Part shown: positions 17,959 through 26,720 of the stretch, in pieces
Numbering within the stretch: position 1 is the stretch's first letter
Layout of the letters: each line of letters opens with the position of its first letter
Assembly: GCA_964624235.1 (NCBI GenBank)
Contig: CAZUXY010000001.1
Location: forward strand, 62,001-126,000
Direction: 5' to 3'
Origin: CAZUXY01 sp964624235
GTDB taxonomy: Bacteria; Spirochaetota; UBA4802; UBA5368
DNA length: 64,000 nucleotides
Translations under genes and position numbers: made by a program
Notes under the pieces: model-generated
Told to the model about the DNA's origin: nothing
What the model saw: only the letters and a program-made list of their open reading frames with translations
The model's database searches: none

Positions 17959-18474
17959 ATGTCCGTAATACAGATGCGAAAATTTACATCGTTGTGGGAC
18001 GGTATAGTAAGGTTTACAGGTATTTTTAAAGGGCCCTTCCTGATCACTGCTTTTCTTGGAACCGAAAAAAAGTTCAGGGAAAAACTTTTAATCACGGTAA
18101 CCCTTGCAAATAACTGCTACACCTGAATGTCCATCCATTCTGCGGTCGGCAGACACCTGGGGCTCCAGCGTGAGGAAATCGACAGTCTTTTACTGCTGGA
18201 ACCTGAGAAGTTCGATTACCGCGAATGGCTTGCGCTGAAGTATGCCCAGGACTGGGCGCTTCTGGACGGAAGTGAACCCGAAGGACCTCATATAGCAGAT
18301 TTCTATAAGAATTATACCCGCAGCGAGATACAACGCATTCAAAAGCTGCTGCGCATGATACAATTCGCCAACTACTGGAACAATACCTTCAAGAAGAGAC
18401 CTATCAGCCCCGACAGGGAAGGCCTTTCCCCCGGCACGTGTGCGTTAAATAACGGGACCCACCGGACTTTATAA
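17959..18474 (+). CDS. carboxymuconolactone decarboxylase/AhpD-like selenoprotein (in-frame TGA = Sec56)
   Basis: 172 codons from ATG 17959 to TAA 18472-18474, interrupted only by TGA at 18124-18126. Reading through gives REKLLITVTLANNCYT-U-MSIHSA, that is C-x-x-U-x3-H. In the CMD/AhpD family the same place holds the redox motif C-x-x-C-x3-H, so the TGA falls exactly on the second catalytic cysteine. The downstream part continues the family fold in the same frame (LGLQREEIDSLL; LKYAQDWA). A SECIS-like hairpin follows the TGA at the expected distance. Conventional gene finding would call only a 115-residue fragment from 18127 or a pseudogene. Likely a thiol/peroxide-active enzyme; substrate unknown. 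selU at 52125 independently shows selenium metabolism. A nonsense-mutated pseudogene is the alternative. Confidence 0.78.
18124..18153 (+). promoter_or_regulatory. Sec codon and SECIS-like hairpin
   Basis: TGA at 18124-18126 is followed by a hairpin TCTGC (18139-18143), loop GGTCG, GCAGA (18149-18153). The loop begins with GGTC 17 bases after the TGA; in the E. coli fdhF SECIS the loop GGUC lies at nearly the same distance. SelB recognises such a loop. The lower part of the stem is less regular, as is usual in bacterial SECIS elements. Confidence 0.65.
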
Positions 18475-18483
18475 GCCGGCTTT

Positions 18484-20973
18484 TCATTTGATCTCGATTC
18501 TCAACGGATAGAGACAGAGCACGTTCTCATCGGCAAGCGCCAGTGGCGCGAGATGCTTTTGAACCTGTCGCAGCACACCGTTCAGTTCGCTGGTTCCGGC
18601 CGAACCCAGAAATTTCATCAACGGCGCTTTTTTAACAGGATAATGGATAACATTGTACTCCGAACCGGTTTTTAATTTAAGCCGTGCAAACTCCAGCGCC
18701 GCCATAAGTCCCCCCATGGAATCCACGAGCTTTTTGTCTCTGGCCTGGTTTCCGGTGAATACCCTCCCCTCCGCCGCGGCGGCGATATCCTTTGCATCGA
18801 TCTTTCGCGCCTCCATCACCCTTCTGGTAAACAGCTGATAGGTGAATTCAACCCCTCTCTGCAGCACCTCCCGCTCTTTCGGACTCAGGTCCCTGGATTC
18901 TGTGAACAGATCGGCAAATTCGCTAAGGCTTATTATCTCTTTCGATATGCCGAGCTTTTCATAGAGGGTCTTGAACGAGAGCTTGCCCATTATCACACCT
19001 ATGGAGCCCGTTACCGTGCCTGGGCTTGCGAAGATATGATCCCCCGTACAGGCTATGTAATAACCACCTGATGCGGCCATGTTCCCGAATGAAATCACCA
19101 CCTGTTTTTTGTACCGGCGGTTGAGCTCGACGAGATAATGCCACATGAAATCCGACGCGACCGCCGATCCGCCGCCAGAGTTAATGCGGACAACGATAGC
19201 CTTTATGGAAGGATCGGTAAACGCCGAACGAAGGGATTCCCTGTAGACCTGGTCGGAAATCGCATCGGGCATAATGATACCTGGCCTTTCCTCTCCGCCT
19301 TTGATGATAGCACCCTCAACGTGGATCACCGCTATCCCCGGAACCGTTCCCCATCGGTATATCCTTCTGGGACGGTCAAGGTATTCTTCAAGCTCTACGG
19401 CGGAGTACACACCATCACCCTCTTCTAGAATTTTCCTTTCCATAGCGTCATGGTATTCCACTCCATCGATAAAACCCGCCTTAACCGCATCTTCAGGTGT
19501 AGAAAAACCTTTTGAAAAAAGTTCTTCGATGACGGCACGCTTAATACCTCTGTCGGCCGCTATCTGGCTGAGGTATTGTTCATTCAGTTCAGCGAGCAGC
19601 GTTTTAAGGTTCTCACGGTACTCATCGGACATTCCCGTGCGGGTAAAAGGTTCGTTGAAAGATTTGTATTTCCCTTTACTGACCGATTCAAACTTCACCC
19701 CTACCCTGTCCAGCAGGGTTTTAAAGAAATAGACCTCGGCAACCAGTCCGGTCAGTATAAAGGTATTGGCCGGAGCATAATAGATCCTGTCTGCCGCGGA
19801 GGACAGATAATAACCCCTGTTCCCCGAAGAGGTCAACAGCGCACAAATTTTCTTCCCGTGCCGCCGGAATTTTTTAAATTCTTCCCTCAATTCCTGGATC
19901 TGGGCGATGCCGAGGCTCACATCCCCAACAACCAGAATGATTCCGGTTATGGAACGGTCCCGTGCCGCTTCGTCCACCCCGGCCAGAATCTCGTGCAAGT
20001 TCACCGGTGACTTCTGTAAAAATTTCTCTTCGGGATTTTCATGAATCCCGCCGCCTATAACGATTTTTAGGTATGCTTTTGTCATCACGGCCGGTTCGCG
20101 GTACTTCTCGCCCACCAGGCTGAGTCCCGGCGCGGAGAATCCCGGGCCCTTATGCATCCGTATTCCGCTGTATTCCATTACCATCGCCGATCCCCTTTGC
20201 GACTGGAACTCGAGCGGCAGTGAGAGGCCGAAAAAAACATTGCTGTTCATGTCGGCACCGGCATACACCGATATATCGAAGGGCGCAAGCAGACAGGCCG
20301 CAATCTGCAGGTCGTCGACATCGATCTTGCGGTCCTGATAGCGCACGGCATCCAGTGAAAGTGTAAATCTTTCGTTTAAGGGACGCAGCGAGATTGAATA
20401 CGTTTCCTTTCTCAGCACCCTGTTTCCTTCCATGCGGGGACTGTTGAGATCGTGAAACGCCAGGCCCACCGAGAGAAAAGAAAAGGGTCTCAGCAGGAAT
20501 CCCATTGAAAATGAACGGTAATCATCGTAAGGCCTTCTGCCCGCGCTGAAACCGTAATCGAACCCGATTCCAAAATAATTCCCGAACATGAATCCCTTGG
20601 TGATATTCACCATGGTGGTTTTCGAATCGGTTACTTCATCCAACTCAGGGTCATAAAGGCTGTTGAACCGCGTATAGCTGAAGGCGAATCCGGAAAATCC
20701 CAGCGACAGATGATGGTTCCAGTCGCCTGTTCCGCCGAAACTGAACGGCCGGTAATTCAAGAAGGATGAATCCGAATAATCGGCAAAGACCGGGTTCCTG
20801 AAAAACGCGCCGTGATTCATCATAGTGCTTGCGGAACCGACGAACAGACCTTCATGAAAGGGATTCTTTATGTCAGCCGCACCGGCTCCCGCCGGACAAA
20901 CCAGTACCGCCGTTAGAATCAGTGCCGCTGTTTTCAATCTACAGTGCGGTAATACCGATAAGGGTGATGTCAT
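18484..20973 (-). CDS. sppA: SppA-type (S49) tandem protease with N-terminal outer-membrane beta-barrel-like domain
   Basis: 829 residues. After a signal peptide (LKTAALILTAVLVCPAGAGAA) come about 270 residues of alternating aromatic/Gly beta-strands (NYFGIGFDYGFSAGRRPYDD) that look like an OMP barrel. Two S49 units follow (about 330-510 and 545-760). The catalytic Lys is K437 in GKYKSFNEPF and the nucleophile Ser is S635 in NMAASGGYY, the Ser-Lys dyad of signal peptide peptidase A, which degrades released signal peptides. Usual SppA is anchored by one membrane helix; here a barrel-like domain takes its place. It starts 35 bases inside the PP2C gene, with AGAGAGG as ribosome site, and ends a seven-gene minus-strand operon. 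Confidence 0.82.
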   Translation of the reverse strand: MTSPLSVLPHCRLKTAALILTAVLVCPAGAGAADIKNPFHEGLFVGSASTMMNHGAFFRNPVFADYSDSSFLNYRPFSFGGTGDWNHHLSLGFSGFAFSYTRFNSLYDPELDEVTDSKTTMVNITKGFMFGNYFGIGFDYGFSAGRRPYDDYRSFSMGFLLRPFSFLSVGLAFHDLNSPRMEGNRVLRKETYSISLRPLNERFTLSLDAVRYQDRKIDVDDLQIAACLLAPFDISVYAGADMNSNVFFGLSLPLEFQSQRGSAMVMEYSGIRMHKGPGFSAPGLSLVGEKYREPAVMTKAYLKIVIGGGIHENPEEKFLQKSPVNLHEILAGVDEAARDRSITGIILVVGDVSLGIAQIQELREEFKKFRRHGKKICALLTSSGNRGYYLSSAADRIYYAPANTFILTGLVAEVYFFKTLLDRVGVKFESVSKGKYKSFNEPFTRTGMSDEYRENLKTLLAELNEQYLSQIAADRGIKRAVIEELFSKGFSTPEDAVKAGFIDGVEYHDAMERKILEEGDGVYSAVELEEYLDRPRRIYRWGTVPGIAVIHVEGAIIKGGEERPGIIMPDAISDQVYRESLRSAFTDPSIKAIVVRINSGGGSAVASDFMWHYLVELNRRYKKQVVISFGNMAASGGYYIACTGDHIFASPGTVTGSIGVIMGKLSFKTLYEKLGISKEIISLSEFADLFTESRDLSPKEREVLQRGVEFTYQLFTRRVMEARKIDAKDIAAAAEGRVFTGNQARDKKLVDSMGGLMAALEFARLKLKTGSEYNVIHYPVKKAPLMKFLGSAGTSELNGVLRQVQKHLAPLALADENVLCLYPLRIEIK

Positions 20974-23317
20974 CCCTGATTGCCTCTCTGTCTACATTGT
21001 TGATGTGTTCTATAATCATCTTCAATTTCTCTTCCATGTCCTTTTCCGGCTCACGAACGAGTAATTTTACCAGAGCGGATTCGTTCAAATGATTATCGGT
21101 GTGTTCGTCATACATCTCGATAAGTCCATCAGTATACAACAGAACCTCGTCACCGCGGTTCAGGATGGTCTTTGACGAGAAATAATTCGCCGCCGGGTCC
21201 GCACCCAGTATTTTGGATCTGCCCTCCAGAACCGAAACCGATGTTTTGCCGCGATGCATCACCAGCGGGGGGCAGTGCCCCGCATTTATGTATATCAGTT
21301 CCCGTGTACGCCTATTGTACGTACCGATAAAAAGTGAAATCAGATCCACACCCCGGTACCGGTGATTCAGAAAGTGGTTTACTTCTTCCACCGCTTTCTC
21401 AATGGACTTTTTTTCCATCAGCATAGCATTCACAATGCTGCTGGTCATCGACAGAATCATTGAAGCCGAAAGCCCATGGCCCGATACATCCCCCAGCACT
21501 ATGGCCGTTTTATCCCTGTCGACCTTGATAAAATCAAAATAATCCCCGGTTACCTTCTTATAAGGCCTGTTATAGAAACTGATACGGATCCCCTGGTGAG
21601 CAGGGGTCTCTCTGGGCAGTAACCTGAGCTGAACGTACGAGGCTATGTCAAGCTCCTTTTCATAGTTCCTTTTGATGATATAGTTATCGAAGAGACGGTC
21701 GTTTTCAATGAGCTGATATAATTGCATCGACACCGTCTGCAGATAGCTAATGTCCTGGTTGCTGAAAAAATAACTGTCGGCCTTCTCTCCTACACCAAGC
21801 ACACCTTTAAAATCCCCGACTTTAAAGCAAGGCACCATGAGAAAAAGATTTTTTTCGACCATCAGATCCCTGATCTCCGAATCAAGATCCAGATCGTGCA
21901 GATGGGTATGACGAACGATAATCTCATTTCTTTTTTTGTAATACTTCACAAACGCATGGTTTTTCGAATAGGAGGTGATGGAATCTCCCGCGAGTTTCAG
22001 TTTTTCACTGTATTCTTCTTCAGGCAGAAAAAACAACAGTACCCTGACCCCGATAAATTCTTTAACTTCCTGATAGATCCTCCGAATCTTCAATTCCAGT
22101 TCCGCCGGTGATGACACCAGTTCAGCGATATTCTGCAGCGAATTAGCGTAATAATCTTTAAGTTGGAAACTTAAGGTTCTGATCTTTCCCAGGAAAAAGT
22201 ATTTGAAGGTGAGCAGTAATACCATAACAAGGATGAAGAGCGCAAAAATCCCTGTAACCGAGATACGGCCGGAATACACATGTACGATATAAAAAAGCAA
22301 CAGGGCGCCGGCAACAGAGACCGCTATGTTCATAACCGTCGCAAGAACGCCTTTTATCGGAAATTCCCTGACTTCAGAAAGTCTTTTCTTCACCAGTATG
22401 GAACCCGCATGCAGGGGGAAAAGCGGCATGATGCAGGCAATCACCCACCCCGGCATGAAGGATAATAGAAAAAACGGGAAAAGAAAAAACACCACCGGGG
22501 CGAGATACGCAATGATAACAGAGAGCACTATCGAAACGTTTCTTTTCCACAGAGAAAGGTTGTTCAGCCTGATTGAGGTTTTAATTATATTATAAATGCT
22601 GAAAACTATGCCCGTCATGATCATCAGCGCGGTTATCCTCGCCGATACCAACGCATCGCCGCGCATTGAAAATACACAATTGGCGACCGGCACAAGGGCG
22701 ATTAACACCGTCCCGATAACCATAACGCGTTTCAGCAATGTTTTTCTTGCCGGGCTCACTTCCATGATAATACTGTGGCATGCGATAAAATACCCTGCCA
22801 GAAGAAACAACGGGGACATTTCCCTTTGCCCGTAAAGGTCGAAGATCATCAGATACAACACACCCGTTCCCATCACAAACCGCACATACACATCGGCAAG
22901 GTCACGGTAGGAGTGCCTCATAAACACGAAAAAACCCCAGAGGAAGTGCAGATCAGCACACAGCATTAAAAGAATAAAGAACCATTCCGCATCCCGGTTA
23001 CGGGTTCTGCCGTCAAACTGAAGGTGCATCATCCTGTCCCCCGATTCAACGACGACAAAGAGCCGTTCGTAAAGGGGAACGCTTGAAAGCGTCCTGATTA
23101 CATCTCCCGACGAAACCCTGATCCCATTAATGGATTGAACGACGTTCCCGAACCGGGTTGCATCGTCCGCGATACCCAGGGGATAGAGCAGTCGGTTGTC
23201 CATCATCAGCCTGCTGAACGGATATACCATGACAAATTCCGATAAGCGGGACAGCAACAGGATATTCATGGCGACCAGTATTGTAAGAACCGCAACCGTG
23301 ATGAGGTTTTTTTTCAA
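20939..23317 (-). CDS. SpoIIE-type PP2C phosphatase with multi-pass sensor and GAF-like domain
   Basis: 792 residues. A first membrane helix (about 5-28), a short extracytoplasmic PDZ-like stretch (NVVQSINGIRVSSGDVI), a block of seven or more helices (about 110-375), a GAF-like domain (about 395-540) and a PP2C/SpoIIE domain. The metal-binding motifs are intact: GDYFDF 591-596, GDVSGHG 609-615, NAGH 678-681, YTDGLIE 728-734 and RDD 781-783. Such enzymes dephosphorylate STAS anti-anti-sigma proteins in partner-switching. It overlaps the preceding degenerate PP2C by 4 bases (ATGA). A STAS-domain protein is encoded at 54953 but is not linked. Confidence 0.88.
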   Translation of the reverse strand: MKKNLITVAVLTILVAMNILLLSRLSEFVMVYPFSRLMMDNRLLYPLGIADDATRFGNVVQSINGIRVSSGDVIRTLSSVPLYERLFVVVESGDRMMHLQFDGRTRNRDAEWFFILLMLCADLHFLWGFFVFMRHSYRDLADVYVRFVMGTGVLYLMIFDLYGQREMSPLFLLAGYFIACHSIIMEVSPARKTLLKRVMVIGTVLIALVPVANCVFSMRGDALVSARITALMIMTGIVFSIYNIIKTSIRLNNLSLWKRNVSIVLSVIIAYLAPVVFFLFPFFLLSFMPGWVIACIMPLFPLHAGSILVKKRLSEVREFPIKGVLATVMNIAVSVAGALLLFYIVHVYSGRISVTGIFALFILVMVLLLTFKYFFLGKIRTLSFQLKDYYANSLQNIAELVSSPAELELKIRRIYQEVKEFIGVRVLLFFLPEEEYSEKLKLAGDSITSYSKNHAFVKYYKKRNEIIVRHTHLHDLDLDSEIRDLMVEKNLFLMVPCFKVGDFKGVLGVGEKADSYFFSNQDISYLQTVSMQLYQLIENDRLFDNYIIKRNYEKELDIASYVQLRLLPRETPAHQGIRISFYNRPYKKVTGDYFDFIKVDRDKTAIVLGDVSGHGLSASMILSMTSSIVNAMLMEKKSIEKAVEEVNHFLNHRYRGVDLISLFIGTYNRRTRELIYINAGHCPPLVMHRGKTSVSVLEGRSKILGADPAANYFSSKTILNRGDEVLLYTDGLIEMYDEHTDNHLNESALVKLLVREPEKDMEEKLKMIIEHINNVDREAIRDDITLIGITAL

Positions 23318-24708
23318 ACTCCCCCCTCCATCCCGATGAGCATCAGGAGCTTGTCCTCTCCGTCCTCCTCAACCCCATCTCCCAGTCCTTTAACCAGGGC
23401 ACCCAGGCTTTTGGCAAGGGATGTGCTGTTTTTCCCCATTATCACTCCGTATTTTTCCGGATTGGCGGTAAGTTCTGTATGATACCGCCCACCGGCGATG
23501 ACTATGACGTCACCGGGTCGCAATCGCACCATCCGGGTGTTTTTTTTATCCCTGATTTTTATCTCAGACAAACGGCGGGTCTTTTTTCTGAAAAGAAGCG
23601 GCGGCTGGTAACTGTCGTTGCAAAAGTTGAAATTCCCATTCTGCTTTATACTGCCGTGGAGCAGCAACAGGTATTCATCGACAAGGTCCCTTTCCCTGAG
23701 GATCTTCCTCAGGCGGGCCACCGACCTGGAGGGCGGGAGCCCGAGACGTGCGAAACTCTGAAGCATGGACTGAATACCGGGCATCAGTATGGAAGTACCC
23801 AGTATATTGCCCTTGATCCTGTAAGCTGAAATCCTTACATCCTCATCACCCGAATCGTTGATGAAAACATCGTAGAATTCCCGCACCATCAGGGATTTGG
23901 GTTCATGGAAAACACGCACCTGGATTTTACCCGATTCGACCGAAGAATCAGGGAGAAATTTTTTCTGTACTCTTCTTGCAAGCTCGTAGTCCTTTTCCAG
24001 TTCCCTTTTCCGTATGATCTCTTTGAAAAAGAAACTGTTCACCGAGAGTATCGCTATTCTCGACGCGAATATCTTAAGCAGCCGTATCTCCGCTTCCTGG
24101 AACCTCCGCTTTCGCTCTCCTGTTACTATCATGCCCAGAAACATCTCATGATAGTAAATCGGCACCACCACCTCACCGTTCAGCCTGTCGAGTTCATCGA
24201 TGATTGCCTTCTCAATATGGACCAGAGGCCTCAAGGCGCTTTTAATTACAATGTCATCCGGCCCTTTGACCACCTTGAAGAGTATATTGTCCTGCGATAT
24301 TTTCGCCCGGCGGATAATACGCTTTCTTTTGTTTTTCTGGTAAAAAATATTGAATTCGTTCCGGTCATGATAATAAAAAATCAGGAACCCGACCTGTACC
24401 CTGATGAGATCCAGTATCTGGTCAAAGGTGTCCCTGAGCACCTCATCAAAAGATTCCATGTTCAAAATCGAATCTACCGTCTGCACGTAAAGATCGCTGT
24501 ACTGGATGGGGCTCAGCGTGGAATTTATGATTTCAAAACCGTACGAAACCATCGGCAGGGTTACAAAAATAAAAACGGTGAAGAAGAACACGAACTGAGA
24601 CCCACCCAGGCCCAGGTTCATAAACGTTGAGGCGCATAAGACCAGCACCGAGACCACGATGAGAAAAAGTCCCAGGGTCAGCAGGCTGTTTTTTACCCTT
24701 TTATTCAT
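23314..24708 (-). CDS. GAF-like protein with degenerate PP2C domain (probable pseudophosphatase)
   Basis: 464 residues from the ATG at 24708, chosen because it forms an ATGA overlap with tmk. Two membrane helices near the N-terminus, a GAF-like region (about 75-230), a coiled linker (FFKEIIRKRELEKDYELARRVQKKFLP, typical before SpoIIE domains) and a PP2C-like end in which the metal-binding aspartates are lost: REFYDVF replaces GDYYD, no GDVSGHG is present, NDSYQPPLLF replaces NAGHxPP, and the terminal RDD is EDGEDK. It is probably catalytically dead and may regulate or scaffold the active phosphatase that overlaps it downstream. Confidence 0.75.
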   Translation of the reverse strand: MNKRVKNSLLTLGLFLIVVSVLVLCASTFMNLGLGGSQFVFFFTVFIFVTLPMVSYGFEIINSTLSPIQYSDLYVQTVDSILNMESFDEVLRDTFDQILDLIRVQVGFLIFYYHDRNEFNIFYQKNKRKRIIRRAKISQDNILFKVVKGPDDIVIKSALRPLVHIEKAIIDELDRLNGEVVVPIYYHEMFLGMIVTGERKRRFQEAEIRLLKIFASRIAILSVNSFFFKEIIRKRELEKDYELARRVQKKFLPDSSVESGKIQVRVFHEPKSLMVREFYDVFINDSGDEDVRISAYRIKGNILGTSILMPGIQSMLQSFARLGLPPSRSVARLRKILRERDLVDEYLLLLHGSIKQNGNFNFCNDSYQPPLLFRKKTRRLSEIKIRDKKNTRMVRLRPGDVIVIAGGRYHTELTANPEKYGVIMGKNSTSLAKSLGALVKGLGDGVEEDGEDKLLMLIGMEGGV

Positions 24709-25322
24709 GCCTCGCCGAAGCTGCTTATCAGGTCCCCAACCACGCACTGTACCAGCGTTTCTACGGAATAGGATCCGTTCAAAAGCAGAAAACGATCATC
24801 GGCGATGGAAAGGAAAATCTTTCTCACGGTGTCCAGAAAATCTTTTTTCTCAAAAATGCTTTCACCACCGGCATCGTTTCTTACCGCAATCCGCTCGAGT
24901 GCGTGCTCGGGTGTAATGTCGATGAAGTATACGCGCTCTGGCTCCGGAAACCCTTTTTCGCGATTACGGGCTATAATGCTTTGGGGCGGTACGCCCATGG
25001 CCCCCTGGTATGCGGCATTGGAAAAATAGTACCGGTCCATCAGCAATAAACGGTTCTCCCTGATCGCCGGAAGCACATTGCGTTCGACATCATATTCTCT
25101 GTCCCTGATAAAGAGTTCTACCTGCGTTTCCGGATCCGCCGGCGCGTTCCCTTTGAGTATCTCTTTCAGTTTGATTCCCCACGGCCCGTCGGTGGGTTCA
25201 CGCAGGATTACCGTGTTCACGCCTCTTCCCGTTAAATACGCATGCACCCGTTCGCACAAAGTGGTTTTCCCTGAACCATCGATACCTTCAAATACCACAA
25301 AAAGCGGAAGGCGGATACTCAT
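24705..25322 (-). CDS. tmk: thymidylate kinase
   Basis: 205 residues. P-loop FEGIDGSGKTTLCERV, the LREPTDG motif and DRYYFSNAAYQG are diagnostic. It phosphorylates dTMP to dTDP. An additional tmk-like copy elsewhere cannot be excluded because the DRY(Y)FSN/AYQG sequence is slightly off the usual DRYxxSxxAYQ. It starts 4 bases inside pgi and ends 4 bases inside the pseudophosphatase gene. Confidence 0.92.
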   Translation of the reverse strand: MSIRLPLFVVFEGIDGSGKTTLCERVHAYLTGRGVNTVILREPTDGPWGIKLKEILKGNAPADPETQVELFIRDREYDVERNVLPAIRENRLLLMDRYYFSNAAYQGAMGVPPQSIIARNREKGFPEPERVYFIDITPEHALERIAVRNDAGGESIFEKKDFLDTVRKIFLSIADDRFLLLNGSYSVETLVQCVVGDLISSFGEA

Positions 25323-26716
25323 AAGAGGTACTTGTCCGTCTTCCTGTAGCCGCCGTCAAACGCCTTTTTGAAGTCTCCGTAGCCGGGACGGTTAAGCAGT
25401 CCGAAGGTAAACTTTTTGCCCTGCTCAACGGCAGGCTGATCGAAGGGATTGATGTGGTACAGGTATCCCGCATAAGCGGTCTGCATCTCAAAAAACACAA
25501 TGAGCTCACCGATGGCCTCTTCGTCCAGCCGGGAAAGTATGATAGAGGCATTGGGGCGGGAAGCTTCTTTTAACACCAGTTCCGTTGCCGATTCTTCGAA
25601 GCGGTTGAGTTCACGCAGGCTCTTGCGGGAGAGGTAATCAAGCTCTGGTATCCCTTCATAAAAAACGGGGATTTCTATATCATCGTCAAACCGGTCCAGC
25701 TTGAGAAAGGTAATAACCTTGTCGTTGGGACCCTCAAGATAGAGCTGAAGCTGAGAATGCTGGTCCACGGTGCCGAGCGCTGAAACCGGCGTAAGTCCTG
25801 ATACCACGGGTTTTCCGTCCACATCCCTGCATTTCCCCAGGGATTCAGCCCAGAGCTGACGGTACCAGTCGGCGAAAAGAAAAAGCTTTCTTGTATAAGG
25901 CATCAACACGTTGATTCTCTTGTTCTTCAAGGTATCGAACAGGTAATGAAAAAGCGCATTGAGCAGCGGCGCGTTCTTCATAAGCTCTTTTCCATAGTAT
26001 TTCTCAACGCCCTTTCGCGCGCCTGAAAGGAGTTTTACGATATCTATTCCCATGAAGGCCGCGGCAACCAGGCCGACAGGAGTCAGCACCGAGAACCTCC
26101 CTCCCACATTCGGCGGGACGGAAAAGCTCGGGAAACCCTCCTCCACCGCCAGTTTTCTCAATATACCGCCTTTCGGGTCGGTAATGGCGACAAACTGGTC
26201 ACGGTACGAGGTCCCTCTGGTTTTTTTTACCATATCAAGAAGAATGGCGAAGTTCGCGTTGGTCTCGGTGGTGCCACCTGACTTCGATATCACCAGAAAA
26301 AGTGTGTCTTTAACGTCCATGATATCGGAAATCGCCCTGATCTCGTAGGGGTCCACATTGTCGAAAAAGAAAACCTTCGGACGGCCGCCGGATTTTTTCC
26401 GGTCCAGTTCATTGAGATACAGATGCGACAGCGACGCCCGCAGTGCCTGGCCGCCCAGCGCTGATCCTCCTATTCCGATCACGGCGACCGAAGCATAACG
26501 TGACCCTGCGGCCTTTCTGAATTCCAGTATTTCACCCGCAATGTCGTCCCGATACGGTATCTCAAGAAAGCCGAGCAGGCCTCCGGATCTTTCTCTTTCC
26601 ATGCGGTCCAGGGCGGCTTTTGAAGCGTCCGTATGACCGGTGAGATCGGTTTCAGAAATACCGTGTTCCCTGCCCACATGTGCTTCCATAAAAAAATTGA
26701 AGTCATATTTAATCAT
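25319..26716 (-). CDS. pgi: glucose-6-phosphate isomerase
   Basis: 465 residues from the ATG at 26716, just 5 bases before the stop of the upstream gene; an 18-codon extension would overlap it. VIGIGGSALGGQAL and SKSGGTTETNANFA form the sugar-phosphate (SIS) sites; GGRFSVLTPVGL and QHSQLQLYLEGPNDK are also standard for bacterial PGI. It interconverts glucose-6-P and fructose-6-P. Transcribed with tmk and the EI24-like gene. Confidence 0.95.
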   Translation of the reverse strand: MIKYDFNFFMEAHVGREHGISETDLTGHTDASKAALDRMERERSGGLLGFLEIPYRDDIAGEILEFRKAAGSRYASVAVIGIGGSALGGQALRASLSHLYLNELDRKKSGGRPKVFFFDNVDPYEIRAISDIMDVKDTLFLVISKSGGTTETNANFAILLDMVKKTRGTSYRDQFVAITDPKGGILRKLAVEEGFPSFSVPPNVGGRFSVLTPVGLVAAAFMGIDIVKLLSGARKGVEKYYGKELMKNAPLLNALFHYLFDTLKNKRINVLMPYTRKLFLFADWYRQLWAESLGKCRDVDGKPVVSGLTPVSALGTVDQHSQLQLYLEGPNDKVITFLKLDRFDDDIEIPVFYEGIPELDYLSRKSLRELNRFEESATELVLKEASRPNASIILSRLDEEAIGELIVFFEMQTAYAGYLYHINPFDQPAVEQGKKFTFGLLNRPGYGDFKKAFDGGYRKTDKYLL

Positions 26717-26720
26717 TGCA

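Noticed and set aside
18127..18474. 115-residue ORF starting at the ATG right after the TGA
   Set aside because: It would lack the first half of the CMD domain and the first Cys, and has no ribosome site. The read-through reading explains both parts and the promoter.
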